Assembly (NCBI RefSeq): GCF_900149685.1
Contig: NZ_LT702999.1
Coordinates: forward strand, 2,108,001 to 2,172,000
DNA: 64,000 nucleotides
Direction of reading: 5' to 3'
Source: Erythrobacter sp. Alg231-14
GTDB lineage: Bacteria; Pseudomonadota; Alphaproteobacteria; Sphingomonadales; Sphingomonadaceae
The translations under genes and the position numbers were made by a program. How positions within the stretch are numbered: position 1 is the stretch's first letter; every line of letters starts with the position of its first letter. Positions 54,789 through 63,823 of the stretch are shown piece by piece. Below the pieces are notes generated by a model that worked only from the letters and a program-made list of their open reading frames with translations, did no database searches and had not been told where the DNA came from.

Positions 54789-54995
54789 CTAGTGAAGGTG
54801 ACTGTGAGGAACCGATAATACGCCATTGTCGATCATCCGATTCAGCAATCGCGAGGCGAGCCGATATCCAATACGAAAATGCAATTGCAGTGCGGCAATC
54901 GATGCGGATTGATCGCGCGTCACCCATTCACAAGCGCGCCGATACAACACGGCTTCGGTTAAAGGTTTGGAGTTGTCCGGATTGATTTTACTCAC
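54789..54995 (-). CDS. Stand-alone FtsK-gamma-like winged-helix protein
   Basis: 68-residue protein starting at a GTG that overlaps the ThiE-like gene's TGA by 4 nt. Its core ASIAALQLHFRIGYRLASRL closely matches the gamma domain of E. coli FtsK (ASI-x2-LQ-x2-FRIGY-x2-A-R), with the MIDNGVLSVP wing after it. No ATPase or membrane part is present. The FtsK next door has its own divergent gamma domain, so this is not a broken piece of it. It should bind DNA, possibly KOPS-like sites. The family name is unknown to me. Confidence 0.75.
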   Translation of the reverse strand: MSKINPDNSKPLTEAVLYRRACEWVTRDQSASIAALQLHFRIGYRLASRLLNRMIDNGVLSVPHSHLH

Positions 54996-55570
54996 CCACT
55001 CAACCCATCAATGGCGGCCCAGCGCGGCCAATTTAGGGCCCGAGCGCGCTGCCCGGTCATCCCGCCCAACGCGATCACGGGCACGCGCGCTCGTTGCGCC
55101 AACAATCGAAACCGCACCGGCCCCAACACCGCGCGACCAGACAATGTTCCAGGGTGAGACCGGGTGGCAAATACCGGCGACAGCAAGATCGCATCCGCCC
55201 CCATTGTGTTTGCAAGGCCGATCTCATGGGCGTTGTGGACGGTTGCCAAATGAAGCATGTCGGCGCGTTGTGGGCATAGCGATCGGGCGCTGCCATAGAT
55301 GCCATCGGCGCCCCATTCCCGTGCGGTCAATGCGCTGTCGGCGAGGATAATCGTGTGCCCGTGCGCGCGCGCCACCCGGCGAAGATCGCGAAACCGCGTC
55401 CACCGTTCCGGCCCATCAAGGTGATAATGCCGATAGATAAACCCGCTACCCCGCGGCAATCGGCGTAGCGCATCGGGCAGCGCGGCATCGTTGCGCGCAT
55501 CAGAGATCAACCAATGACGGGATAGGGGAAGGTTGGCCAAAGATGTTTGGAAGGGCTTTAACTGTCTCAC
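54992..55570 (-). CDS. Thiamine phosphate synthase-like (ThiE/TenI) protein
   Basis: 192 residues from the GTG at 55570; a TTG 13 codons upstream (55609) would overlap the divergent yggS start and is less likely. The TIM-barrel shows ThiE/TenI features: PLSRHWLISDAR at the start, a GADAILLSPVFATRSHPGT loop and RVPVIALGGMTGQRA. It is shorter and more divergent than a housekeeping ThiE, so the reaction is not certain. Co-oriented and overlapping with the solo FtsK-gamma gene. Confidence 0.8.
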   Translation of the reverse strand: MRQLKPFQTSLANLPLSRHWLISDARNDAALPDALRRLPRGSGFIYRHYHLDGPERWTRFRDLRRVARAHGHTIILADSALTAREWGADGIYGSARSLCPQRADMLHLATVHNAHEIGLANTMGADAILLSPVFATRSHPGTLSGRAVLGPVRFRLLAQRARVPVIALGGMTGQRARALNWPRWAAIDGLSG

Positions 55571-55592
55571 AGGGCGTTTATAGCGCGCCGAT

Positions 55593-56255
55593 ATGGAAAG
55601 TGCAGCCAATCGTCTCGAAACCGTTCAAGCCAATGTCGCGCGCATGTGCAAACCCGCGCGGCGTAAGCCTTCGGATGTCACACTGATCGCGGTCAGCAAA
55701 ACGCATCCGGCCGAACGAATTGAACCTTTGTTAAAGGCCGGTCACCGTGTGTTTGGCGAAAATCGCGTTCAAGAAGCGCAAGGCAAATGGCCGGCGCTGC
55801 GCGACATGTACCCAGACACAGAATTGCATTTGATCGGTCAATTGCAATCGAACAAAGCCGACGAGGCTGTCGAATTGTTCGATGTCATTCACGCTTTGGA
55901 CCGGGTGAGCCTATTGAAGGCATTGGTCAAAGCGATGGACAAAGCGGGCCGCAAAGTCCCGTGTTTCATCCAGGTCAACATTGGCGATGAAGATCAGAAA
56001 GGCGGCTGCGCGATTGCGCAATTGCCCGAATTTATCGAACAAGTGCGCGGTGCCGATATTCCCATCGCTGGGTTGATGTGTTTGCCCCCATCGGGAACAG
56101 AACCCGCGCCATTCTTTGCTTTTCTTGCGAAATTGGCGGCGGACAATGGCCTTAGCGGTTTGAGCATGGGGATGAGCGGCGATTACGAGACTGCGGTGCA
56201 ATTGGGCGCAACGCATATTCGCGTGGGCACGGCCTTGTTCGGCGAACGCGGGTGA
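55593..56255 (+). CDS. yggS: YggS-family pyridoxal phosphate homeostasis protein
   Basis: 220-residue PLP-binding protein that keeps free pyridoxal phosphate low. The lysine that binds PLP is Lys36 in LIAVSKTHPAER. The RVFGENRVQEAQGKW and LHLIGQLQSNKADEAV stretches and SMGMSGDYETAVQLGATHIR are diagnostic. Its start lies 22 bases from the divergent ThiE-like start. It overlaps the following small gene by 4 nt (GTGA). Confidence 0.95.
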   Translation: MESAANRLETVQANVARMCKPARRKPSDVTLIAVSKTHPAERIEPLLKAGHRVFGENRVQEAQGKWPALRDMYPDTELHLIGQLQSNKADEAVELFDVIHALDRVSLLKALVKAMDKAGRKVPCFIQVNIGDEDQKGGCAIAQLPEFIEQVRGADIPIAGLMCLPPSGTEPAPFFAFLAKLAADNGLSGLSMGMSGDYETAVQLGATHIRVGTALFGERG

Positions 56256-56698
56256 GCGGCGACACATTCTGGGCAGAATGGCAACGGCCCTTGGAAGACC
56301 GCGCGCAGATTGTGTTCGATGAGGCAATCACCCCCCAAACGACCGGCACACATTGCGATATCGCCGACGCGATCATGCAAGCCAAGGGATTGAAGCCGAT
56401 AGGATTCAATTGGGAAATGTTGGATGCCTTTGGCGGCCCGGACGATACCCGATCCGCACTGGGCGTGATCGCAGATGCGTTAAGGGCTGACATGGAGTTC
56501 CCACAGCAAGAATGGTTGGGTGATCACGGCGCGGCCGCGTGTGCCCGAGATTTTGTGGGTTTGTTTGAGGGCCCCAAAACCGTCCTCTCCAACAGATTGG
56601 AAGGGCTATGGAATCCGGTTAGTGATGCCCGGATTGAATGGTGTTTCGTTGGTTTTGATGATGTGCGGGCCGCGGTTTTGTTGTTGATGCGGGAATAG
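56252..56698 (+). CDS. Uncharacterised protein coupled to yggS
   Basis: 148-residue soluble protein with no signal or membrane segment. GTG start at 56252 overlaps the yggS TGA (GTGA), so it is co-translated. Features include FWAEWQRPLEDRAQIVFD and AALGWNP-like W and D residues in LEGLWNPVSDARIEWC. The reader will find no family name: I do not recognise it. Followed by the convergent TonB receptor terminator. Confidence 0.72.
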   Translation: MSGDTFWAEWQRPLEDRAQIVFDEAITPQTTGTHCDIADAIMQAKGLKPIGFNWEMLDAFGGPDDTRSALGVIADALRADMEFPQQEWLGDHGAAACARDFVGLFEGPKTVLSNRLEGLWNPVSDARIEWCFVGFDDVRAAVLLLMRE

Positions 56699-56733
56699 GT
56701 CCCTCAACCAACGACTGATCGTCCAAACCGGCT

Positions 56734-56769
56734 AAAAAAAGGGGCGCCTCGATATGCGAAGCGCCCCTT
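56734..56769 (-). terminator. Intrinsic terminator after the TonB receptor gene
   Basis: On the minus strand the arms aaggggcgc and gcgcccctt (9 perfect pairs, 13-base loop) end in seven U. It lies 54 bases past the receptor stop codon and may also serve the plus-strand gene. Confidence 0.88.
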
Positions 56770-56823
56770 CTCTATGTGAAATTTGGTACCCGCGCCGAGA
56801 TCGGTGCAGGTGCCAATTCTTCG

Positions 56824-59136
56824 TTAGAATTCAAACAGAGCCTCTACACCCACTTGGCGGCCTTTCGACAGCGGCGAGAATGTCCCCGCTGCTGGCGCTG
56901 CGCCAAATGGTTGGTTCACGCCGTTTGAAAGCGCGCCACCAAACGGGATCTGTGTGTCGCCACCAACTTGCACTTCGTCAAACAGGTTGCGGCCATAGAT
57001 CGAGAACGAAAGACCATCCATTGGCGTAACCCATGTGATGTTCGCTTCGAGGTTTGAGATGTCCTGAACAAAGCCGAGATTGTTGTCGGTGTAGGCGAAT
57101 TCATCACGATACTGGTAGTTCACGCGGGTCAGAATTTCGCTGTCACCGATGAACAATTCGTGGATGAAGCCAAAGCCAAAGGTCACTTCGGGCACACGCG
57201 GCAAACGCAGATCAAGATCCGTTTGATCAATCACGCCGTCGCCGGAAATGTCGAAGAGAATCTCGTCATATTCGGCATCGATAAGGCCGATATTGGCGGT
57301 CACGATCAAGCTGTCTGAAAGACGCATGCGCGCCTCTGCTTCGACACCGGTGATCGTTGCGTTGGCAGTGTTAAAGATCGATTGAGCCACACCCGAAACT
57401 GGGTCCGACTGGTTCACTTCGCGCTGCATGTCGTCGATCGTGGTGATGTAACCAGCGACGTTCAGCGTGAGCGACCCATCCGCTGTTTCGAACTTGCCGC
57501 CAATTTCGTAATTGTCGACTTGCTCTTCACCGAACGAGAAGGAACCGCCCGGTGCCGTTGCGATTGCTTCGAATGCGTTCGCGTTGGTGATGCGGAAGTT
57601 GTAGCCGCCCGAACGGAAACCACGGGTCCAATGCGCGTAGACCTGGCTGTCATTGAATTCGTATTGCAGGCCCAACTTTGGCGAGACATTGCGGAAACGA
57701 ACGCTGTCGGTGAAGCCATTATTCTCGGTTGGGATGAACGAGTTCACGCCGGTGGTTGGGCAAGTGCCATCAACAACCGAACAGGCCGCACGCGGACGGA
57801 CATAAGTGACGGCCGCATCCTTGGTTTCTTGGCTCCAACGGATACCGCCGATAACCGAAAGGCTATCGGTGAGGTAGTATTGGCCACTGGCAAATACGCC
57901 GAGCACTTCGTGATCCTGCTGACCACCGCCAAAGAATGTGAGCGGCGTCGAAACCGGAATTTCGCGAATTTCAGTGTAGGCGATCGATTGATCAAAATAG
58001 AACCCACCAACCGTTAGGTCGAAATTGTCGGTTGAAACCGCGTAACGGATTTCGTTCGAAATCTGATCCTGTTCAGTTTCCGTGCTGGAGTGGAACAGGA
58101 ACAAAGCGGTCGCATCGATATCGGCATCGGTGGTTGCTTGATAATCGCGATAACCAAAGATGTTGGTCAACGTGCCTGGGCCAATGTCCCATTCTGCTGT
58201 CAACGATGCGTTGATTGTCTCGTTGGTGTAGCTGCCGCGATTGTCGATCGCAAAATCGAACGTGTCGCGTTCAAAAGCGCCGCGGTTTTGCGCCGCTGGG
58301 CCGTCGCCTTCACTGTCGAAATAGTCGATCTTACCGGTCAAGGTCAGATCGCCGAGACGCGCCTCAAGAGCGCCGCGAATGATGTAGGTTTCTGCCGCAC
58401 CGTGGTTCGAACCGTCGAAGGAGTTTTGGAAATACCCTTCGTCGTTGTTGTAGTAGGCGCCGACTTTGAACAACAAAGTGTCTTCGATGATCGGGCCAGA
58501 GATCACGCCGCTTGCAGTGTAGTTTGCACCGCCGCGCCCGCCATCAACCGGACCATCAACCGCAGCGCGGAATTTGCCGCGAAATTCTTCGGTTGGGTTG
58601 CCGGTGTTGATCAACACCGCGCCGCCGGTCACGTTGCGACCGAACAACACGCCTTGCGGACCGCGCAGGATTTCAACGCTATCGAGATCGAAAAGGTCGA
58701 AAACGACCCCGCCATTGGTGCCCAAATAGACGCCATCGACAAACACGCCGACGGTTGGATCGATCGAAGGGATCGAAGAGTTGATGCCAAGCCCGCGAAT
58801 AGAGAAGTTCGCCTGGCCTCGGCTGGTGCCGATTTGGTCGAGTGATACGTTCGGTGCAGAGAATGTCAGGCCTTGAACGTCGCGAACTTTCAACGCTTCC
58901 AATGTGTCAGCGTTAAAAGCGGTGACGGCCAACGGTACGTCTTGCACATCTTCGGGGTTTTGGGTTTTGGTGCCGGTGACAACGATGTTGCCAATGGTGT
59001 CGAGCGTGCTGGTGCGCTCTTCTTGGGCGGGGGTTTCGTTGGTTGCGGTGTCTTGTGCGTGAGCGGCAAACGGGGTGAGGGCGCATGAACACAAAAGTAC
59101 GGCTGCAAACTGCCGCGAGGGAGCGGGGATATTCAT
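56824..59136 (-). CDS. TonB-dependent outer-membrane receptor
   Basis: 770 residues from the ATG at 59136, preceded by an aggaga ribosome site. The signal peptide (about 26 residues, ends in AAHAQ) is followed by a plug domain with NPEDVQDVPLAVTAF, RGLGINSSIPSIDPTVGVFV and LRGPQGVLFGRNVTGG, then a beta-barrel of 22 expected strands ending GVEALFEF, with the C-terminal Phe. It imports a substrate across the outer membrane; the plug resembles sphingomonad receptors for plant or aromatic compounds, but specificity is unknown. Closed by a strong terminator. Confidence 0.92.
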   Translation of the reverse strand: MNIPAPSRQFAAVLLCSCALTPFAAHAQDTATNETPAQEERTSTLDTIGNIVVTGTKTQNPEDVQDVPLAVTAFNADTLEALKVRDVQGLTFSAPNVSLDQIGTSRGQANFSIRGLGINSSIPSIDPTVGVFVDGVYLGTNGGVVFDLFDLDSVEILRGPQGVLFGRNVTGGAVLINTGNPTEEFRGKFRAAVDGPVDGGRGGANYTASGVISGPIIEDTLLFKVGAYYNNDEGYFQNSFDGSNHGAAETYIIRGALEARLGDLTLTGKIDYFDSEGDGPAAQNRGAFERDTFDFAIDNRGSYTNETINASLTAEWDIGPGTLTNIFGYRDYQATTDADIDATALFLFHSSTETEQDQISNEIRYAVSTDNFDLTVGGFYFDQSIAYTEIREIPVSTPLTFFGGGQQDHEVLGVFASGQYYLTDSLSVIGGIRWSQETKDAAVTYVRPRAACSVVDGTCPTTGVNSFIPTENNGFTDSVRFRNVSPKLGLQYEFNDSQVYAHWTRGFRSGGYNFRITNANAFEAIATAPGGSFSFGEEQVDNYEIGGKFETADGSLTLNVAGYITTIDDMQREVNQSDPVSGVAQSIFNTANATITGVEAEARMRLSDSLIVTANIGLIDAEYDEILFDISGDGVIDQTDLDLRLPRVPEVTFGFGFIHELFIGDSEILTRVNYQYRDEFAYTDNNLGFVQDISNLEANITWVTPMDGLSFSIYGRNLFDEVQVGGDTQIPFGGALSNGVNQPFGAAPAAGTFSPLSKGRQVGVEALFEF

Positions 59137-59256
59137 AGGTTTAGTCTCTCCTGACGTAGGGGAAGAGGCCCATTGCATTTGAGTCACACGAATGCAACCT
59201 ATTCTGCGAATTGGTGGTCGAACAGGCAATGCAGATCGACGCGCGGCATGGTGAAT

Positions 59257-59307
59257 GCTGGCGCTTGTCGCTTAGGCTTCCTCGTGTTCGCGCTGGCGCT
59301 TGTCGCT
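59257..59307. repeat. 16-base direct repeat across the glnD stop codon
   Basis: gctggcgcttgtcgct occurs at 59257-59272 and again at 59292-59307, 35 bases apart. The second copy encodes the end of GlnD (around SDKRQRE) and the first spans its stop codon. It looks like a small tandem duplication that changed the C-terminus or stop. Confidence 0.6.
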
Positions 59308-62058
59308 GGCTGCGGCAAGGAGATCCGCCTCAATCTCGGCCAAGCGCGTTGGCGTCGTTACCTTGCTCCCCATCAGGTCGGTGACATAGAAAGTGTCGCC
59401 CGCCGTTTCGCCATAGGCGGTGATATGCGCGGATTGAACGATCAGGTTTGCTTTGTACAAAGCGTGCGCCAACCGGTTCAAGAGTGCAGGCCGATCGCGC
59501 GCGGTGACTTCGATGACGGTGAAATGGTTCGACGCGGAATTGTCGAAATTGACACTGGGCGCGACTTCGAACGCTTTCGCGCGCGAATGGGACAACGGTC
59601 GGGCGGCCAATTTCGGCACCAATTCAACATTGGCGAGGAGCGCGTCCTTAATACCCTGTTTCAGGCGAACGATCTGGCTCTCTTCGCGCAAGGGTTGATC
59701 GTGCAGATCCTGAACCAGGAAATTGTCAATCGCATAACCATTCATTGCCGTGTGAATGCGGGCATCAATGATGTTGGCCCCAGCAAGATGGATTCCGCCC
59801 GCAATCCTGTAAAACAGTCCGGGGTGATCGGCAGCGATGACGCTGACAAGGGTTGCGCCGCGTTCTTCGTCCACTTCGCAATGGATCGAAAGGTCTTCTT
59901 CAATCCGCCGGGCTTCTTGGTATTGTATGAGGTTCTTGGCGATGATGTCGACCGGTTCCGCAATCCAATACGCATCGCCCAACAATCCGCCGATATCGTC
60001 GACCAACGCACCATTTTCCGCCAACGTTTCGGACACCACGCTCTTTTTCGCGTTGACCTGTGCGCTGCGACCTTTGCGTTTGTGGCCCAGCCGTAAGCGT
60101 TCCTGCGCCGCGTCATAGAGTTCGCCGAGCAATTGGCCTTTCCAACTGTTCCACGTCCCCGGGCCTACCGCGCGAATATCAACCGCGGTTAAGATCGCCA
60201 GATTGCGCAGCCGATCAACGGTCTTCACCTCGGCAACAAAGTCCTCAATCGTCTTGGGATCGGTCAGGTCGCGTTTTTGCGCGGTCGAGCTCATCAAGAG
60301 ATGCTGCAACACCAACCATTGGACCAGAGCCGTCTCTTTTTCGTTCAAACCAAAACGGGGACACAAACGTTTTGCGACATCGGCGCCCAAGACCGAATGA
60401 TCGCCACCGCGCCCTTTGGCAATGTCGTGCAGCAAGACCGCGACATACAAGGCGCGACGTGACGCGATGCGGTGGACCTGTTTGGTGCCGCGCGGATGGT
60501 CATCTTCCAATAGGCCGCGCTCAATCTGGCTGAGCAGTCCGATCGCCCGGATCGTGTGTTCATCAACGGTGTAGTGATGATACATGTCGAACTGCATTTG
60601 CGCGTTCACCCGCCCAAAATCGGGAACAAAGCGGCCAAAAACGCCGGCTTCGTTCATCCATCTCAACGCGGTTTCGGGGTCGTTGCGACCGCCCAAAAGA
60701 TCCAAAAACAAGGCGTTGGCGCGCGGGTCATGGCGGATTGATTTGTCGATCAATTTGGTATCACGACCGGCCTGACGCATGGTTTCCGGGTGAATTTCAA
60801 GCCCTTCGGCTTCGGCCAATTGGAACAGTTCAATCAACCGGACCGGATCATCGGCAAACCATCGGTCGCGGGGCGCCTTGATACGGCCGCCCGTTACGAC
60901 ATAGCCTTTTAGCGTGCGCGGTTTGGCAGACCAGCCGGCGAAAAAGCCACTGCGTGCGCGTTTCTTCGCAAACTCATCGTCCAGATGCGACAGAAACACA
61001 CCGGTCAGGCTGCCAACGCGTTTCGCCTGCATAAAATAGTATTGCATGAACCGTTCAACCGCGCTTTTACCGGGTCGGTCGGCGAAATTCATACGTTCTG
61101 CCACTTGGCGCTGCAGATCGAATGTGAGGCGGTCTTCGGCGCGGTTGGTGATCACGTGCATGTGCGACCGTACCGCCAATAAGAACCCTTCTGCACGGCG
61201 GAAACTGCGGTATTCAGCCGGTGTGAATAGGCCCATTTCCACCAACTGGGCGGCGGTGTCGGCGCGATGCATGAATTTGCCGATCCAATAGAGCGTTTGC
61301 AGATCGCGCAAACCGCCTTTGCCCTCTTTCACGTTCGGTTCGACGACATAGCGGCTGTTGCCCATCCGCGTGTGCCGTTGATTGCGCTCTTCCAATTTTT
61401 CGGTGAGGAATTTGCGTTCGTTCCCGCGCACAACTTCGGCCCAGAATTTCTGACGCAATTCATCATAGACATCGTGATCGCCCCAAACGATCCGCCCTTC
61501 CAACAGGGCAGTTCTGATGGTGAGATCTTCTTTCGCCATCCGCATTGTATCGGCGATTGTGCGGCTGGAATGACCGACTTTCAGGCCCAGATCCCAAATG
61601 AGATAGAGCATCGCCTCGATCACTTGTTCGCACCACGGCGATCGTTTCATCGGCGTGATAAAGGCGATGTCCACATCGGAATGCGGGGCCATCTCGGCCC
61701 GCCCATACCCGCCAACGGCCAACACGGCGAGTCGCTCTGCGGTGGTGCGATTGCCCGCGGGAAAGACATTGGTGGTGACGTGATCGTGGATCACGCGGAT
61801 CAATTGGTCGGTTAGGAATGCATAGCCCAGCGTGATTTCGTGGCCGGCCGATGGCTTGTCTTTAAGCCGCTGTTCCAGTTCAGCGCGGCCTTGATCGACA
61901 GCCTCTTGGAGCGTTTTTAGTATGCGCGGCCGGACATCGTCGCCGGTTGCGCTTTCTTGCGCGTCGACCAATTCGCCGATCACGCCCATCACAGCGCGAC
62001 GGTTGAATATCGCACGTTGACGAGGGACGCGCCGACTGGGCTGGCTCCAGTCAGTCAT
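59272..62058 (-). CDS. glnD: Bifunctional uridylyltransferase / uridylyl-removing enzyme
   Basis: 928-residue sensor of glutamine that adds or removes UMP on PII proteins. The nucleotidyltransferase site is AVGGYGRAEMAPHSDVDI (near residues 114-131), the HD-domain has LLHDIAKGRGGDHS (His544-Asp545), and two ACT domains that bind glutamine lie at about 720-800 and 840-920. It links nitrogen status to enzymes such as GltBD. Starts at the ATG at 62058. It follows the AMP-binding ligase after 49 nt, so co-transcription is possible. Confidence 0.96.
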   Translation of the reverse strand: MTDWSQPSRRVPRQRAIFNRRAVMGVIGELVDAQESATGDDVRPRILKTLQEAVDQGRAELEQRLKDKPSAGHEITLGYAFLTDQLIRVIHDHVTTNVFPAGNRTTAERLAVLAVGGYGRAEMAPHSDVDIAFITPMKRSPWCEQVIEAMLYLIWDLGLKVGHSSRTIADTMRMAKEDLTIRTALLEGRIVWGDHDVYDELRQKFWAEVVRGNERKFLTEKLEERNQRHTRMGNSRYVVEPNVKEGKGGLRDLQTLYWIGKFMHRADTAAQLVEMGLFTPAEYRSFRRAEGFLLAVRSHMHVITNRAEDRLTFDLQRQVAERMNFADRPGKSAVERFMQYYFMQAKRVGSLTGVFLSHLDDEFAKKRARSGFFAGWSAKPRTLKGYVVTGGRIKAPRDRWFADDPVRLIELFQLAEAEGLEIHPETMRQAGRDTKLIDKSIRHDPRANALFLDLLGGRNDPETALRWMNEAGVFGRFVPDFGRVNAQMQFDMYHHYTVDEHTIRAIGLLSQIERGLLEDDHPRGTKQVHRIASRRALYVAVLLHDIAKGRGGDHSVLGADVAKRLCPRFGLNEKETALVQWLVLQHLLMSSTAQKRDLTDPKTIEDFVAEVKTVDRLRNLAILTAVDIRAVGPGTWNSWKGQLLGELYDAAQERLRLGHKRKGRSAQVNAKKSVVSETLAENGALVDDIGGLLGDAYWIAEPVDIIAKNLIQYQEARRIEEDLSIHCEVDEERGATLVSVIAADHPGLFYRIAGGIHLAGANIIDARIHTAMNGYAIDNFLVQDLHDQPLREESQIVRLKQGIKDALLANVELVPKLAARPLSHSRAKAFEVAPSVNFDNSASNHFTVIEVTARDRPALLNRLAHALYKANLIVQSAHITAYGETAGDTFYVTDLMGSKVTTPTRLAEIEADLLAAASDKRQREHEEA

Positions 62059-62091
62059 CGCGTCCCTCTCCTTATCAATATGTTTCGCAAG

Positions 62092-62111
62092 CTAAGGCGC
62101 AGACGCCTTAG
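62092..62111 (-). terminator. Palindrome at the end of the acyl-CoA ligase gene
   Basis: Arms ctaaggcg and cgccttag are perfectly complementary around four bases and overlap the stop codon of the ligase gene. No U-run; it may be a Rho-independent partial end or a 3' hairpin between the ligase gene and glnD. Confidence 0.4.
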
Positions 62112-63823
62112 GCTTCGATCAACTTGGTGTAATGTTCGCGCAGGCTCTTCTTGTCGATTTTCTGCGTGCCAAGGCGCGGCAGCACCTCATTGGTCACCCA
62201 GATATGTTCTTCGAGAGGAACCTTAAACGGAGCAATCCGCGACAACAGGAATTCGCGCAATTGCGGACCGGTCATCGCATCGCGACCATCTTTGACACGG
62301 AAAATTGCGGCGGGCACTTCGCCCATGCGTTCATCCGGGAGGCCAAATACCGAACATTCCGCAATATCGTCATTCGCGTAAATCGCGTCTTCGACCTCGA
62401 TACAGGTGATGTTCTCACCGCCGCGAATGATGATGTCTTTCTTGCGATCGACGATGAAGAGATAGTCATCTTCGTCGAGATAGCCCAAATCGCCCGTGCG
62501 GAAATATTGGTTGTCGGTGAAGGCTTTGTTTGTGGCCTCCTCATTGTTCCAATAGCCGCGGAAATTGGCGACGGTTCGAATGCACACTTCGCCAACGCCG
62601 CCTTGCGCGACCGGGTTGCCGTCATCGTCTAGAATCGCGAGGTCAACCAAAGGCAAGGACGCCTTGCCGGTCGATCCCGGCTTGGCGAGGTAATTTTCAT
62701 TGAAATTGCCGCACCCAACCGCGTTGGTTTCGGTAAGACCGTATCCCAAGAGAGGGAAGCCGCCCGGGAACGCTTCTTTGATTTTGGTCACATGTTCGAC
62801 GGGGCGCGGTGCACCACCTGCGGCGAAGCTTTTGCAGGCCGATAGATCGAATTGATCGCGATCTGGGTGAGTGGCCATTTCATAACTCATGAGAGGCACG
62901 CCAACAAAATAGGTGACCTTTTCCTGATCCATCAAGCGCAACGCCTCACGCCCATCCCATTTGGGCATTAAGACCAATTTGCGCGCGATGGCATAGGATT
63001 GAAGGAACAACGGGATTTCGCCAGTAACGTGGAACAACGGCACAGCGACCAAGGCACAAGGTTGCGCGCTGACGTCTTCGCCTTTGCTTTCCAACAACAC
63101 TTTGGCCATCGCGCTTTGCGCGACGTAATTCATCACGCCGGCAACAACGCCGCGATGATCGGAATAGGCGCCTTTCGACTGACCGGTGGATCCGGATGTG
63201 TACAGGATGGTCGCCAGATCGTCGGCGGTTAGCTGACCCAGCATTTGCATGGCGACGCTGCTCGCTTGATCGGCGGGCACGGCCCATGTTTCGGCCAACC
63301 CTTCAGATGGCGCGTTGTGCTCAATCATCACCAGTTTGGCGGAATGCTCTGTTCCTTCAAGGCGTTTGGCGCGGCCGGCATCGGCCAACACGATCGAACA
63401 TTCAGCAAGGCGAATACCGTATGCGAGTTCATCGCCGGACCAAAAACCGTTGAGCAATGTGACACAACCGCCGGCCATTGCGATGCCCATATAGGCGATC
63501 ATCCAGTTGGTGGAATTGCGCGCGGCGATCCCAACACGGTCGCCTTTCTGCATGCCATGCTTGGTCACAAGCCCCTCTGCCACGCACATTGCGGCGGCAT
63601 AGGTTTCGCCAAATGTCATGCGGATATCGCCGTCGACGACAAAAGGCACGTCTTTGTGTTCGTTACAGAAATGCGCGAAATAATGCGCAAGGGTAGGAGG
63701 AGCGACCGTGAATGCTGGCATTTCGACGCCGCCGATTTCGATGGGCGTTGTATGAAATGGCTGACCTTCTTTGGTCATTTCGACCATGATCGCTTCAAGC
63801 GCACTGTCCAACTGACTGGGCAT
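62108..63823 (-). CDS. AMP-binding acyl-CoA ligase
   Basis: 571-residue adenylate-forming ligase (class I). The AMP loop TILYTSGSTGQSKGAYSDHRG, the VPLFHVTGEIPLFLQSYAIA core and the LGYGLTETNAVGCG segment are present, with the hinge RTGDLGYLDEDDYLFIVDRKKDIIIRGGENI and the catalytic lysine near the C-terminus (GTQKIDKKSLRE). It activates a carboxylic acid to an acyl-CoA. It probably feeds the acyl-CoA pathways seen elsewhere in the window; substrate cannot be assigned. Confidence 0.93.
   Translation of the reverse strand: MPSQLDSALEAIMVEMTKEGQPFHTTPIEIGGVEMPAFTVAPPTLAHYFAHFCNEHKDVPFVVDGDIRMTFGETYAAAMCVAEGLVTKHGMQKGDRVGIAARNSTNWMIAYMGIAMAGGCVTLLNGFWSGDELAYGIRLAECSIVLADAGRAKRLEGTEHSAKLVMIEHNAPSEGLAETWAVPADQASSVAMQMLGQLTADDLATILYTSGSTGQSKGAYSDHRGVVAGVMNYVAQSAMAKVLLESKGEDVSAQPCALVAVPLFHVTGEIPLFLQSYAIARKLVLMPKWDGREALRLMDQEKVTYFVGVPLMSYEMATHPDRDQFDLSACKSFAAGGAPRPVEHVTKIKEAFPGGFPLLGYGLTETNAVGCGNFNENYLAKPGSTGKASLPLVDLAILDDDGNPVAQGGVGEVCIRTVANFRGYWNNEEATNKAFTDNQYFRTGDLGYLDEDDYLFIVDRKKDIIIRGGENITCIEVEDAIYANDDIAECSVFGLPDERMGEVPAAIFRVKDGRDAMTGPQLREFLLSRIAPFKVPLEEHIWVTNEVLPRLGTQKIDKKSLREHYTKLIEA

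Noticed and set aside
58090..58845. 251-codon plus-strand frame within the TonB receptor gene
   Set aside because: Antisense shadow of a well-conserved barrel protein; no similarity to a known family.
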